In this document: one piece after another, positions 11,041-23,102 of the stretch
How positions within the stretch are numbered: the first letter of the stretch is position 1
Layout: the number at the start of each line of letters is the position of its first letter
Source: Brachypterus glaber
Taxonomy: Eukaryota; Arthropoda; Insecta; Coleoptera; Kateretidae
Direction: 5' to 3'
Length of the DNA: 64,000 nucleotides
Assembly: GCA_958510825.1 (NCBI GenBank)
Contig: OY294052.1
Location: forward strand, 6,779,816-6,843,815
Notes under the pieces: model-generated
Told to the model about the DNA's origin: nothing
Seen by the model: the letters and a program-made list of their open reading frames with translations, nothing else
Database searches by the model: none
Translations under genes and position numbers: made by a program

Positions 11041-11811
11041 AATGCAGTTAATGGTCTAAATATTGCTCTAAAAATAAATTCCCTTCTCTACAATTTAATC
11101 ATATTTTATTTTGTATATTTGGTTTTATCTAACGATAAAGAATACGCTGGTTTACATTAAAAAAACTTACGAAATATAAGATTTATCTTTTTAATTATAA
11201 CAGTTTTATGTTCAGGGGCAGTGCCCTTAGAGCACGAAATACATTATCCCGCGGTCGTAGGGATGGGTAAAAAAACTCCCTAGTTTGCAAAGCCATGGCT
11301 TTGCGACTGTGTTACTAAAATCACGCATCAAACAAAATATTATGATTACTATCATTTATTTTCATTTTTAAAAACGGCTACTGATATTGATAGATTCTTT
11401 AATAATAATACTTTTTAATGATACCAATGTACCAATATGGTTCCATTAAAAAAAATATTTTTGAGAATTTTTGCAATCTTTAAAATGGTGTAGGTAACTG
11501 AGTCATAATTTATGACTCATAAATGAAGTTGTCAGCATACATTTATTTTTCTAGGGTTACTTAGATCAATTCGAGTAATTTTAAGTAATCATGGCCTATG
11601 ACCTATGACCTATGATAAAAAATAAGACCTAAATAAAAAAACAATTCCCATGACACTTATTTGGTATCATTGAACTCGAAAATTCTGCCAGACTACTGCC
11701 GATGCCTGGCCGCGTGTAGTGGTACTCATTAGCTTCGAGCATGTGAGATAAATTTTGATTCACTTTATGCCCAGCGATTCACTTTTCCCCGGTTGACGGT
11801 ATGTAAAAATA
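11041..11811. other. Spacer
   Basis: Unique AT-rich sequence with a short (CCTATGA)3 repeat near 11593-11614 and a TGAGTCATAA pair near 11498-11520. No gene recognised. Confidence 0.5.
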
Positions 11812-12400
11812 TATAGGGTGTCCCGTATAAAACTCTAGAGTTGGTATCCTTTCCAGTTAAATCCACATAGGTAGAGAATTATAGAGGAAATAAACGTAAA
11901 AATGGCCGTTTTACGTTGCCAACAATATTTCAACCGTATAATTTTTAATTATAAAAACCAATAAATTTCAAATATTTTGCTACGAATTGTAATAAGAACA
12001 CCCAAAGACAGCATAAATTTACATTCAAGCCGTTTAAATGCAAGCAAAGGTAAATTTACATGGGTAGGAGGTCCGACAACGCTGCACTCTGTCATTTTGT
12101 TATGAAATCGAATAATTGGTGATATTTTGTTTGTGGCGTTGTTTGTGGTATTTGCGTGTCTTTATAGTTTTATTTTGTTTGTAGTGTTAAAATTTTTAAC
12201 TTAAAAATGAATTTTTTTGTAAAAACTTGTAAAAATGTGAAAAATCTTTTTGAGATTTTGTTTTTGTTGACAAATTTTGACGTTTAAAAGGTAAAAATGG
12301 CGGACTAAATTTTACACACCTTTATCTAATACCCACTATAGCTTCTCTACCTATGTGGTTAAATCAGAAGTGACAGAAATTACTTTTAATGTTAAAAATT
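11812..12400. repeat. Inverted-repeat element, probable MITE
   Basis: AAATCCACATAGGTAGAGAA (near 11861) recurs inverted as TCTCTACCTATGTGGTTAAA (near 12344). The left edge reads TAGGGTGTCCCGTATAAAAC, a form common at ends of insect TIR elements, but its partner was not found on the right. No frame. Confidence 0.5.
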
Positions 12401-12786
12401 GACATTTTATTTCAATAGAGACGCTTCAAATTTTAAATCTCTAACTTTTGTTGAGAAAAAGGCGGATTTTTGACACGCGCCTATTTTTAATATAAATTAT
12501 TTTTCATTTCCAAAAATGTGACGAAATAAAAATGAATTGAATACATTCTTAATCCTGTCTAACTATTTAATGCATAAACCAAATAAACATAAAGTTAATA
12601 TTTAAATTTTATTCAAAAAATTACAAAATATAGTGAAATTTAAGTAATAAACAAATAGAATAAAAACTACATAGTTAAAATAGAACTAAAAAAATTAATG
12701 TATTATTATCATTAATTCAATAAAACTTAGACACTAAAAATTAGAGTATGACCTTCATATTTTTAATAATTAGGTATGTATATATA
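12401..12786. other. AT-rich spacer
   Basis: No recognised feature. Confidence 0.5.
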
Positions 12787-12851
12787 CAGAACGGTCCAAA
12801 AGTCACCCCCCCCCCTTAACTTTAAATTTGGAACACCTCAATAAGACAACT
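12787..12851 (+). mobile_element. Fragment of CAGTGCGGTCC fold-back element
   Basis: CAGAACGGTCCAAAAGTCAC, a poly-C run, TTAACTT, then AAATTTGGAAC and AATAAGACAAC: one terminus with an internal deletion. The rest of the element is absent. Confidence 0.7.
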
Positions 12852-13429
12852 GGATTATTGATATTTACTCCATGGATCCAGCTAGAGTGCCTAAATGTGA
12901 CGTTTTCTATCAAGAATAAGAGTGAAGACATAATTTAAAATCTAGGGAAATGGCAAACCTGCAAACGTGTTTTTAGCCTTTTCCTGATATGCCAACTTTC
13001 TCTTCTAGTTATAAATTTTTCAAAATATATTTGTAAGGTTATTAATCATGACATATTTTTACAGTGCCGTATGACTTGTTTGTCATACCTCGTATATTTT
13101 TGAACTTTTTTTGTTCTTCAGTTGGGATTAATCATATTCTTTCTACATTCTGTTATTACCAAATAGAGTTTTAAATAAATGGAACCCATTTTCTTTCGAC
13201 TTGAAGCAACACAAAAAGTACATTTGTGACATCTAATGCCAAAACATAGTTACCAACTAAAAAATAACAATTTTTACCAGATTTTATTGTCTCCACTCTC
13301 TTCCTTGACATAAAACACATTAAGGCTCTCTAGGTGACACTGCATGTAACGAACTTTTTACTATAAAATATGGTTAAAGAAATAAGTAAAATTATTATAA
13401 AAAAATATATTCAATATTAAAATAGATAG
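12852..13429. other. Spacer
   Basis: No frame, RNA or repeat recognised. Confidence 0.5.
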
Positions 13430-13858
13430 TACACGGAAAGAAATTAGTGGGCTCTGCGCTATACATTATAAGATATTTGGTAACAGTGGAAAATTATAGT
13501 GATTTAAGCTATAGATTATAAGGGACACAATAACTAATAATGTTACAAATAAATTGGAAACGATTATATATATTACAGACACGATTATATTTATTACAGG
13601 CACTATTATAAATTTACAGAAATTTTATTATATTATAAAAATTATTAGCACGGACAATAATTAAATCTATTTAAGCTATAAATGCCATACTATTTGTTAT
13701 ATTTTATTATTCACTAAACAATTAAAGTATTTCATATAAATTTTTACACTGACTGCCATAATTGTAAGAGAAAGCCTTGTATGTATATAATAAGCGATTA
13801 TAATTTGCTTGGTATGTGTGTTATAGCGCTCCTAGCTATAATTTTTTTTTTCCGTGTA
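13430..13858. mobile_element. TIR element with TTATAA-rich body
   Basis: Ends TACACGGAAA and TTTCCGTGTA are inverted; just inside, GCGCTATA and TATAGCGC are inverted too. The ~400 base body is dominated by short TTATAA, CTATAA and AATTATA words in both orientations. It has the same plan as the word-filled elements at 7935 and 32441. A SINE begins only 12 bases beyond its right end. No coding capacity. Confidence 0.6.
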
Positions 13859-13869
13859 GAAGTAGAAAT

Positions 13870-14085
13870 GGGAGGATTGGTGTAGTGGACTACCGCGTCG
13901 TACTTGACGAGTTTACTACCCAAAATAGCGTGTGTTCGATTCTCACCGGCGCCGATTTGCCTTTTTCAGTTAATTAATAATTGAAATTTGGCGAGGGCCT
14001 AAGTGAAGCGGACACTCCCTATAAATTGGTTCGAAAGTCAATTAAAGCCGGTGGTTCCCTCTACTACTAGCCCACACAAGTAGCA
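13870..14085 (+). mobile_element. tRNA-headed SINE, copy 1
   Basis: Head GGGAGGATTGGTGTAGTGG has an A-box-like word TGGTGTAGTGG (13878-13888) and a B box GTTCGATTCTC (13934-13944), the internal RNA polymerase III promoter. The body follows: GGCGCCGATTTGCC, TTTTTCAGTTAATTAATAAT, TGGTTCGAAAGTCA and CCGGTGGTTCCCTC, ending near CCCACACAAGT. AAGTAGAAAT before the head and AAGTAGAGAAAT after the tail may be a decayed target duplication. The shared body after the head distinguishes it from a tRNA gene. Confidence 0.82.
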
Positions 14086-14435
14086 AGTAGAGAAATAATA
14101 ATTCTTTTATTCATTAAAATTAAATTTGACACTAAAAAAATGTTAAAATTATTCTTTTTCAAAACGACAGTGCAAGAATCGTAAAAATTGTAATAAATTA
14201 AAAAAAAAATAATTTTTCATATCAAACACATTTAGGGATCATTAGCCAATTTCTTTTTTTTTTTCGGCAAAAAATATCGATTTTCAGTAGTTTATTTTTC
14301 TGGTTACACCCCTAATTAGGAAATTTTTAATATATCATTCTGTATCATTATTGAAAATCGGAGGGCTAGAATTGGTAGCTATGCAAGAAAAGGGTCTTGT
14401 TTGTCGGTATAGGTATGTTTTATAATAAATGCCCA

Positions 14436-14470
14436 GTGTCTGTCTGTCTGTCTGTCTGTCTGTGTGTCTG
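14436..14470. repeat. (TGTC)n microsatellite
   Basis: Eight or so TGTC/TCTG tetranucleotides, followed 24 bases later by the second SINE head. Confidence 0.85.
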
Positions 14471-14493
14471 GGAAACTTTCAAGTATTATTAAT

Positions 14494-14755
14494 GGGAGGC
14501 ATAGCGTAGTGGCTAGCGCGTATGCATAGCAAGTCTACTATCGTGAGTTCGATTCTCACTGGCGCCGATTTGCCTTTTTCAGTTAATTAATAATTGAAAT
14601 TTGGCGAAGGCGATAAGTGAAACGGACACTCCCTAGAAACTGGTTCGAAAGTCAGTATAAGCCGGTGGTTCCCTCTACTACTAGCCCACACAAGTCCTGG
14701 ACTTAGGGGATGCTTAATTAAGTAGAATAGTACGAGGTTAAACAAACATGTAATG
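14494..14755 (+). mobile_element. tRNA-headed SINE, copy 2
   Basis: Head GGGAGGCATAGCGTAGTGG, A-box-like TAGCGTAGTGG (14502-14512), B box GTTCGATTCTC (14547-14557). The body matches copy 1 nearly base for base from GGCGCCGATTTGCC through CTAGCCCACACAAGT (ends about 14692). The last ~60 bases are specific to this copy and may be flank. Same strand as copy 1, about 400 bases apart. Confidence 0.82.
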
Positions 14756-14768
14756 TAAAACATGTAAA

Positions 14769-14860
14769 AATTACGTAACGCAAATTTTGATCATTTTGGA
14801 CCCCCCCTGTAACGCTATTTTCCTATACCATTAACATGAGCGTAACACTTGAACGTTCCC
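14769..14860. mobile_element. Truncated GGGAACGTTC TIR element
   Basis: Contains TTACGTAACGCAAATTTTGA, the poly-C block, GTAACGCTATTTTCCTATAC, CATTAACATGAGCGTAACAC and the right end GAACGTTCCC. The left terminus is missing and the right end lacks the usual TTACGTAATA. Confidence 0.7.
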
Positions 14861-15803
14861 CTGTCTCGACATGTCGGTCTGTCTCTATGCATGACAACTT
14901 AGGAACGATTTGAGCTATCGACTTGAAATTTGATATGCAGATGTATTTTTATATTATCTTGGACAAGTTCGTATTTCAGCAAAATCGGTTGGGAGAAGGG
15001 GGGTAAAAGGGGGGTTAAACTTTTGTTTTGCTCGTATTCTTTTATTACTTACAATAGAAGGAAAATTTAGAAACCACATAAAAAGTAAAATAAAATTACA
15101 CAAAAAATGTTTTTTTTCCATGAGCACCTCCCCCCCCCCTCTCCAATTTTTTCAAAAGGGTTCTGGGCATAACTTATTTAGTATTCACAACAGAAGAAAT
15201 ATTTTAAAACCACCTGAAAGATAAAAAAATCCAAAAGAACGCAGGGCGTACACTTAGTCTCGTATACGTCGGGCGTATAAATAGCCTATACCATTTAAAC
15301 TGGATATTTATAAGTCCGACATAACATAACCTAAATCTTTGGTTTTTTCAGCTGTTTTGATGATAATGGGGGGATCTCGGGGGCATACCCCCCTCCATTT
15401 AAATAGTAAGAATACAATTCTGACGAAAAATATACCTCAAAGGCTTTAAAATACTAAAAATCAGCCAATAAAAATACAGGACGTACACTTGGCTTCGTAA
15501 CACCAAACAAGGACCTTTTTTCCCAAAGTATCAATATTTCTATAAAGGTGTAGGTACTATGGTAGACCACGTGCCATTTGTCTTGAGTCTAGTATACACC
15601 CATAACACTGGGCAATATAATTATAGATTTTTGCTTTTTACCGTGAAACAGATGCCCACGCGATGGCATTGTTTTTGCAAAATTGCATTTTTCTTTTTTT
15701 TAATTTTGATGAAATTCATCTAAGAGAAGATAATTAAAATAGTTGTTAATGATAATTTTATGATTACGCATTTTTTAGTCTTTGCGTAATCATATCCGTT
15801 TGA
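14861..15803 (+). repeat. Module-bearing repeat, then spacer
   Basis: 14861-15020 holds GTCGGTCTGTCTC, the recurrent module (14892-14938), AAAATCGGTTGG and runs of GGGGGG, the same order as at 30860-31000. Two short copies of a GGRCGTACACTTRG block (near 15245 and 15479) lie in the remainder. The rest shows no recognised feature. Confidence 0.5.
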
Positions 15804-16216
15804 AATAGAGCTCTCTACAACTAGAATAATGAAACAAAAGACGTCTACCCTATCTCTATCTCATTTGTGCTACACTTTCCAGCCAACCAAATAAATACTG
15901 TATTTGTTTTTCATACAACAAATACAGTATTTATTTGGTTGGCCGGAAAGTGTAGCACTGAGCGGCACGAACGAACATAGCTAATGTGAATCTGTAGAAT
16001 AAGATAATTCTACTAAAATTGAGATGGCGCCAGTAATTTCTTTAATAAAAATAAATAGTTACACTTTTCGCCCGGCCAAGTAAATATTGTATTTGTTCAA
16101 CAAAGAACAAATATAGAATTTGTTTGGTTGGGTGGAAGTGGGAATGTATGTATGTCTTCTATCCTTTTTGGGTAGAACTTTTCTCCCTGTCTAATCTAAC
16201 GGGATAAATCTCCATT
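15804..16216 (-). mobile_element. Twin-hairpin MITE, copy 2
   Basis: Opposite orientation to the copy at 5211. Runs from AATAGAGCTCTCTACAAC to AAATCTCCATT. The main hairpin lies at about 15875-15958, with ~42 base arms and one or two mismatches; the second hairpin is at about 16065-16135. Confidence 0.88.
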
Positions 16217-17469
16217 AAACAAGTCGTCTGTTTGATAATAAATTAGATGATAATAAGCAGTGACTAAAAGCTTATACTTAGGTGTTTTGAAAAAACAAAA
16301 TTATATTAAAGTACTAGTACTAGTTTTCTAAAGTACTAGTGCGCTAATCGCGTGTTATGAAACGAGTGCGTTGTTATGATCCGCATATTTTATATGGTGT
16401 TGGGATTTTTAAAATAATATTTCTTTAATAGGAGCGCAAATGTGGTGGGGTTTCACGAATCGGCAGAGTTCGGTTTGACCTACATTACATCGAACCCCTT
16501 CTCGGTTATTCTTGTCGGTATAACTTAAAAGTTGTCTAGTAATCTTATTTGTTTAAACAAATCTAATTTATGAGCGAAATGATCGTTTCAGATGTCAGAA
16601 ATAGCAATTAGTTTGCAAATTGATGAGACTGAAACTCTTTTGTCGGGGTAATTAAATATGCGCGGTATCTTTGTAGATATTTTGCGCTAATAGCATTGTC
16701 AAATAAATTTAACTAGTGACCTTCTTATTGGGTATATAAGCTCATGAAAAGGTTCATAATTATCCAGTTTTAGTTAGACTGCCTCCACGTCAGTTTCAAA
16801 AGTGAAAATGTAGTTTCTGTGAGAATTAATTTTGAAATTTATTCTTGAATTAAAAATAGTTTTTAAACTTTTGAAAAATTTTGAGACTCGTTTTATCAGA
16901 CATGAAAATAATTTTGGACACTTATAAATATTGGTAGTATGAACACTGATAGAAATTTTGACGAATATTAATTAACTTTGAAAAATATTTTGTAAAATAA
17001 TTTAAATGACTTATACGAACCAGTTTTAATATACACTAAGAAAAATGTGGACAATAAATTGGGAATATAGGAACATAGAATGTTTTAATTTAGAAGTATT
17101 TAATGGAAAACTAATATGTAATGGAAATTAGAATTTAAGGGCTTTGCATAAAAATAGGACTTAGAAGTAAGAATTTATCATTCATGTTCTTGAAGAATTT
17201 ATTCACATTTATTTAATATATCATTCTTAAGTTAAGAAGAAATCGTTTTATCTGTTTCCAAAGCGCCGTCTCCTAGAATACCCGCTCCCGAATAAAGTGA
17301 TAAGTGGTTTAGTATATTCTCCGCTCGGGTATACTTTAAATCGATAGAAGATTGTATGGCCAACCTAACTGAGTAAGCTATAATAAAAGTTATAATTAAC
17401 CGCTCGGCTATAACCGAATTATATACCTCATCACTACATTAGTAGAAAAATATTTATTAGTAAAAAAAC
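16217..17469. other. Intergenic stretch with TATA/initiator-like pair
   Basis: 16275-16375 resembles 38930-39020 in inverted order (AAAGTACTAGTGCGCTAA and GTTATGAAACGAG words). A TATATAAG word at 16733-16740 precedes CCAGTTTT at 16764-16771. Otherwise unique and AT-rich. No frame recognised. Confidence 0.4.
16733..16771 (+). promoter_or_regulatory. Candidate TATA box and initiator
   Basis: TATATAAG followed about 33 bases later by CCAGTT, close to the arthropod initiator TCAGTY at the expected distance. No frame follows: the first ATG (16808) meets a stop at once. It could be a remnant promoter of a retroelement, a non-coding RNA start, or chance in AT-rich DNA. Confidence 0.25.
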
Positions 17470-17725
17470 CACTTCACAACAGCGTTATACAATTTTTTCT
17501 ACTTTGCTCTAAAATTTAAAAAACTTACTTTTAAATTAATGACTGATTTAGGGATTTTTTTTTCGGGTTGGGATTACAGTTTTCGCGATGTTTAAAATTC
17601 TAAGAACAAATTATATTTTGATATATTTTTTAGTAATGTCTTCTCCTTTTCACTGCAAGTAACCAAGCCACAATTTTAACACGGTAAAAAGTAACCTAAA
17701 CACAAAATTTTGTATTGTTATTGCT
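17470..17725 (-). repeat. Dispersed repeat, partner at 38680-38935
   Basis: Reverse complement of the 38.7 kb segment: shared blocks include AAATTTAAAAAACTTAC, ATTTAGGGATTT, GTTTAAAATTCTAAGAAC, TTTTCACTGCA and TTTTAACACGGTAAAAA. Two copies only in this window. No TIR or tail recognised, so class unknown. Confidence 0.65.
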
Positions 17726-17837
17726 TTCTAGCGTAGTAGGGTAGTATATTACTCTGTAGCTTATAAGCTATAGCTATAGCTTGCCTAAAGAGTGTTAATC
17801 ACTATGTTAGCACAATAAACTTTTATTATCTTATCTT

Positions 17838-17922
17838 AACTGACTTTCGAACCAGTTTTTAGTATTTAGGGGGTATCCCTGTTTCATTTGTCGCATTCGC
17901 CAAACTTTAATTATCAATTGAA
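17838..17922 (-). mobile_element. SINE tail fragment
   Basis: Reverse complement of the SINE body: ACTGACTTTCGAACCAGTTT, GTTTCATTTGTCGC, TTCGCCAAACTTTAATTAT. The tRNA head and the final CCGGTGG block are absent. Confidence 0.7.
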
Positions 17923-17978
17923 TTGTTATATTTAATTTTTAAAAGTCCAAACGTTCACTTACCCGAATATGACCCCGC

Positions 17979-18788
17979 ATAGCAAAAAACAGTTCTAAGA
18001 ATATTCTTAAAATAAATATTGGGAATGTTGTACGATTCTAAGAATATGCGATGTTTTAAGTAGAACGTTCTTAGAAGGTTTTAAAACATTCAATGGATAC
18101 CGTTTTACCCATACGAAAGCCTCTATGATCATTCTAATAACTTGCAAAACTATCTAACCTAATTTATAATCTGTCAAATCTAAAGTAGTCAATATCCAGA
18201 ATAGTTACATGTGTAATAATGACATTGTGTGGTACAAATCAATGTCTTAAACTATTTTATAATAGACAACATGAAAAATTCAGGAATATTAATATTTTCA
18301 TGCATTCATTTATTTGTACAAAAAGATACATACCTTTCTATGCTTACAATACAATCTTACATAGCTTACAAATACTAGATTTAATAAAATCACCAAAGAC
18401 TAGACTTAGGTCTATAATTATAATCAAATAATACACGATTGGAATCACCAAAAACAATTAAATGTATAATTTTTTATCGGCTACTGTAGAATTTCAACTC
18501 CAACATGTCAAAAATGTATTGCAGAACAACGGCAAATTCAAATAAACCTTCTATCAGAACATTCTTAGAATATGCATAGCATAATTTCTAACAACATTCT
18601 TAACAGAAGTTTCTTAGAATATGCATTAGAAGAATGATTAGAGAAAATTATAAGGATATGTCATGCATATGCATAGATTAAGCATTTTAAGCGTAATTTT
18701 TAAGCATAATCATAGCATATCTAAAAGTTTATTCTAAGAATATTTCCAATAGAATAATTAGAGAATATTCTTAGATCATCGGTGCTAT
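17979..18788. mobile_element. Element filled with TTCTAAGAATATT words
   Basis: Short inverted ends, ATAGCA and TGCTAT. At both ends TTCTAAGAATATTCT-like words stand just inside. At least ten degenerate copies of TTCTTAGAATATGC, ATTCTAAGAATAT and ATTCTTAG occur through the body in both orientations, clustered toward the two ends with a plainer centre (18100-18500). No coding capacity; the frame at 18219-18431 is not protein-like. Confidence 0.6.
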
Positions 18789-19395
18789 TTGGACTTTTGA
18801 ACTTTTTGGACAGTAAAAAAGCTAGATGACCCCATAAATTTTTCAAACAACTGCAATAAAGAATATTGGAAGGGTTGGCTCCAGATTTTCAAAATTCTCT
18901 AGCCTCTAAATTGTTAAATTTTGGGATTTGAGCCCAAAGACATTTTTAATCAGAATAATAATTAAAATTCTTGAGAACTTTGTTAAATCAATAATAGATT
19001 CTGCAGTACAGAATGAAATCCCCCAAATATTTTAATAAAAGCTCACGGGTGGAGGTCTGTTTGTAATTTCAATTGCAGAAATGCAATTATTCATTTTGAC
19101 CCCTCTTTCCATTTACTGACCACTGGTCAGTGAGTCATTTTATGATTTTTCAGGAAATTTTGCCCCATAATCTCCCCATACGTTTTAATGATCTATAGAA
19201 GAATAAAATAAGAAATATGGCGCAGTTTTTGTTGATAATAGTGTAAATAAATGATGTATCTAGTAGGGGGTGTTAGAGTAAGGGTATACAAATCGATTGA
19301 ATCTGTAATATGGTCCAGTTTAATCAAGTTTTAGGTAAGAAAAAGTATATAGGAAGGAACACTGTAAAAAATAAATATGTAATTACACATCATCA
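18789..19395. other. Spacer
   Basis: Unique sequence. No feature recognised. Confidence 0.5.
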
Positions 19396-19690
19396 CTCAT
19401 CGGCGAATTTCCAGTGCTCGCATAGGCGCCGCGTCGATTCTATCGTTGACGCGAGGTTTTAAATATTTACATTTTTATTTTCTTCGAAAAACATCGATAT
19501 ATTTACATATTTATAGATAATATGTATATTCAATATTGTTGTGTGTAACAAATTAGTCGTCAAATGTTTCGATTTAGTGACCTTTATAAAAATTTCCCTC
19601 ATAATTCGGCAAAATTATTCCGTAAGCCTATGTTTCTCTGTTTATTTTCAACGTTGATGAGTCATAACTGAATTTATTCCGATTAATGCA
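19396..19690 (+). repeat. Dispersed repeat with GCGCCGCGTCGA block, copy 1
   Basis: Starts CGGCGAATTTCCAGTGCTCG, then GCATAGGCGCCGCGTCGA, GACGCGAGGTTTTAAATATT, TTTCGATTTAGTGACC, CATAATTCGGCAAAATTATT and CCGTAAGCCTATGTTTCT. The copy at 25115-25515 has the same order with an extra ~100 bases. No TIR, poly-A tail or frame seen, so class unknown. Confidence 0.72.
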
Positions 19691-19739
19691 CATCATTCTG
19701 TACGTAAATGTGATTCAATGCAAATACATATAAAATTTA

Positions 19740-19995
19740 CCAGATTTTACATGTAATTTTACAATTGTACATGTATTTTTACAATTTTACATGTATTTTT
19801 ACAATTTTACATGTAATTTTACAATTTTACATGTATTTTTACAATTTTAAATGTAATTTTAAAATTTTATATGCATACTACATGTAAAGTTACATGTAAA
19901 ATTTTAAATAAATATGTAAATTTACATGCAGAATCATAGGTAATGTGTTGCCATACAGAGACAAGTAAAAGTTACTAGATTTTACATGTAATTTT
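19740..19995. repeat. Tandem array of TTTTACATGTAA units
   Basis: About eight ~20 base units alternating TTTTACATGTAATTTTACAA and TTTTACATGTATTTTTACAA at 19740-19870, then looser copies to 19995. The core TTTACATGTAAA is self-complementary. Confidence 0.8.
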
Positions 19996-21185
19996 ACGAT
20001 TTTATATGGTGTGATGCCCCCATCGTTTAGACAGCACCCTAAGTGCTCTGTTCGCTGTATCAAATTTGAAAAAAGTTGTCCACCACAATTTTAAATAATA
20101 TAATTTCAAAAAAAATCTAAGTAAATCGCGACAAAAAATTCGATTTAAAAAATAAAAATTGCATGGTCAAAAGGAAAATTTAATAAGATTTATAATAATA
20201 TATCGCACGCCCCTTCTTCTTTTTAAAAATGTTTCCTCCTTTCCACCTGCCTCCATTCTACCCCCTAAAAATATAAAATAAATACCTAAAAAAGTATTTA
20301 GGTTATTTTGTTTAAATGTTTCCAATTTCAAGTTATTATCTCAAGCAGTTTAAAAGTAGGTATGTTAAAAGTGGGGGGCTCACCGAAAATGCCAGAAGGG
20401 CCCAAACCAAAGCCTTGGAGCTTAGTCCCCTTCGCCCCCTCCATCCTAGTTTTTAGACTTAAAGTTTTAGGGCAATATAACAGCCCTAATAATCATTCGT
20501 TTTGCATTTATTTAGTTATAACTAAATATTATTATGATAAACATTTAAATCTGTTTTAGTAAAAATAAAAAACATTATTATTTTTCCGTAAATAATGGCC
20601 AAAAAAACGAAATCGAAACACAATTAAATAGAAAGTTTATTTTTCAAGATGGTAACATTGCGCAAAAAATCTAACAATGAAAAGTGACCTGAGTGACAAA
20701 AAGGAAACTTGTTTTATGACTTAGTTGTAAAATTATAAAAAAATATATACATGGGAAGGAATTTTCGAAAACCACCATGAATTGGGCAATGTCTGTTTAT
20801 TTTTTCTATCTGTTATTTATATTTTTCGTAAAATTTTATATTTTTATGACTTTTTACGACAAGACAATAGAACAAGGACATAAAAAATACTAAGTACGTT
20901 TTTTGTAGCAGATAAATATGATCCTTAAGGTCGTTATGTTTATTTTATTATTTAATATTTGCGCAAAGATGGTTTACTGTTAGAATTTTCGAAAAATTAT
21001 CATTTTATTGTTGCTGTTTGTTGCCCATCCAATAAAAAGTACCTAATGCGACAATATAATTAAATTGCATAACAATTTTATAACTTAAAAAAATTTTATG
21101 CAATTTATTGAGTTAACTAAACTGTTTTATGAACTTGAAATTTAGAAAATGTAATTTACATGATGTAAATAACATAACCCAAATA
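19996..21185. other. Spacer with a decayed fold-back fragment
   Basis: 20150-20290 recalls the right arm of the CAGTGCGGTCC element in degraded form (ATGGTCAAAAGG, ATCGCACGCCCC, CCTCCATTCTA). The rest is unique AT-rich sequence. The frame at 20308-20559 has no recognisable motif. Confidence 0.4.
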
Positions 21186-22126
21186 ATTGGGGGAGGATTC
21201 AACCATTTAATTTTATTTAAAAACTATTTAAAATTTGCTTGCTTCCAGTAGTGCCAACTAATAAGTTTAGTGGCTATAGTGCCTAGTTAAAGTTTGGTCA
21301 AATTCGGAAAGGTCTAAGAAAAATTACGAAAAAATCAGTTTTTTGTTAAAATCAGCTAAGGTTTTGGTTCTACATTTTTTCATTGATATTTTTCTAGTGG
21401 TAAAATCTATTCAAAATGGGTTTTATATGATTAAACAAGTGTTTTATTGGCTTCATTTTCATGCACTTAACCTAACCTAATTCGTTTATTTTACCGCGTA
21501 TCATCATATTATTTAAAATATGAGCATATAGGGATGATTCGACCACTGGATGGAACATTCAAAAAATTAAAATAATATTAAAAATCCAATCCATTTTTTA
21601 GTTTTCCAATATACTTTTAATATTGGTTCGTATTTTCAGATTAACTACTAGGTAGTTTTGTATTGTTTTTTTATATTCGTTAAATAGTTTCTGGTTCCTT
21701 TTAATATTAGTCTAATATTATTTGTTCATGTTCTAGTTATTTTTAATAAAACATTAATAATTTTTGGTTCATTTTAATGTTGGTTCTATATTTTTATAAC
21801 TATATTAGAACTATATTATAAAGTTTTAATAATAAATTTTAAATATTTTAATAATATATATAATTTTATTTACCCTGGTTTAATCATCCCCACCATCTGG
21901 TTGAAACCTCCCACCTTAGAGGGATGTTTCAACCAAATGTAACTATTTTTATTTTAATTTATAAAACTAATTATTCTTTAAATTAATACAACTTCTACTA
22001 TATTATATAATAGAAAACATATTAAACTATAGATTGGTATAAAAAAATAAAATAAAATAATTTATTAAATATTTTATAAAACGATTTAAACATTAAGAGG
22101 TCGAAACATCCCCACTCTCCCCTACT
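21186..22126. repeat. Region with repeated GGGATGNTTCRACCA words
   Basis: GGGGGAGGATTCAACCA (21190), AGGGATGATTCGACCA (21532), the inverted pair around 21889-21910, AGGGATGTTTCAACCA (21920) and, inverted at the right, GGTCGAAACATCCCCAC followed by TCTCCCCTACTG (22097-22126). The same terminus, TAGGGGAAGTGGG...GGTTCGACC, occurs at 42184. Probably a composite of one TIR family. No frame. Confidence 0.45.
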
Positions 22127-22204
22127 GAATTTTTTTATTGGCGCATTTTTAAATTGCTATTTAGGAAAATCAGTGGAGGCAGAGGGCAAGAGGAAACATT
22201 TTTT

Positions 22205-22395
22205 TTGAAAAAATCCCCCAAAAAATTCTGAGCAAAATTCCAAAATCTTTACCAATATAGTTGGTAAAATCTCGTAAAATCTGTACCGAAAACCCAAAAA
22301 TCCCTAAATCCTTATCAGAATCCCGAAATCCTTATTAAAATCCCAAAATTCTTAACGATATCCCAAATTTCTTATCGAAATTCCAAAAGTGTTTA
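22205..22395. repeat. Degenerate ~20 bp tandem array
   Basis: About nine units of the form AATCCCAAAATCCTTATCGA, all in one orientation, with AAATTCC variants. It starts after poly-T/poly-A and ends before GTGTTTACATAGC. Confidence 0.7.
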
Positions 22396-22836
22396 CATAG
22401 CACTTTTCAGGGAGAATAACCCCTTGATTTATCATTAAACAAAAATAGTTTTATTTTTTAATAGTGATTTACTTTAGTTTTTCTGTGGGCCTGTGTAATT
22501 TATCTCTCTCTTGCTTGTGCTTGTACAAGTCCTAAATATACCGTAACAAACTTAACTGCAAAATTGTACGGAAAAACTTTTCCCCCTTGCGACCTTTTTA
22601 CGCTGTAACTGTACCCACCAATAAAAAATACCGTTCCACCATTTTACAACGCTATAAAGGCGTGGTTTTAAAAAAGTAAAAAACTTCCCGTATCGTTAAC
22701 CCTAAATAACAGTTCCCCCATTTTTATAAAAAGGACCGTGAAACGATGTAATAAAAAAAACCGCTGCGACAGGTATTTTGTAACCATCCCTATTCATAAA
22801 AAAGACCCTTCGAGAATGTTTTAAATTAAAAAAAAA
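22396..22836. other. Spacer
   Basis: No feature recognised beyond a TGCTTGTGCTTGTACAAG word near 22513. Confidence 0.45.
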
Positions 22837-23102
22837 AACAAGCCGTGAAGATATTTAATGGGATTACTTTCAAAAACAATAGGGATCTTCCCTTCATATA
22901 TATAATCTCTGAAAGTAATTCCCCGAAAACAAAATAGTTATGGGGGGTTAAACTTTTAAAAAAATCGAAAAAAGCTTAAAGAAAATTCCGATTAACGTAA
23001 TTTTTCAGAAAAAATTACTTTTATTATAAATAAATATAAAAATTTTGAATTTCTTTGTCCAAATGAAATAAATGCTCCCCTGACATATCTTCACGGCTTG
23101 TT
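22837..23102. mobile_element. Short complete CTTCACGGCTTGTT-family element
   Basis: Left AACAAGCCGTGAAGATAT and right ATATCTTCACGGCTTGTT are exact inverted ends. The 266 base body keeps AATAGGGATCTTCCC, CTGAAAGTAATTCCCC and TATGGGGGGTTAAAC, so it is an internally deleted member of the family. It shows the true termini most clearly. Confidence 0.82.

Noticed and set aside
13870..13955. Functional tRNA gene
   Set aside because: A and B boxes are present, but acceptor pairing is poor and a repeated body follows, so SINE is the better call.
17263..17335. TACCCGCTCCCG / CGCTCGGGTA inverted words
   Set aside because: Too short and imperfect to separate from chance.
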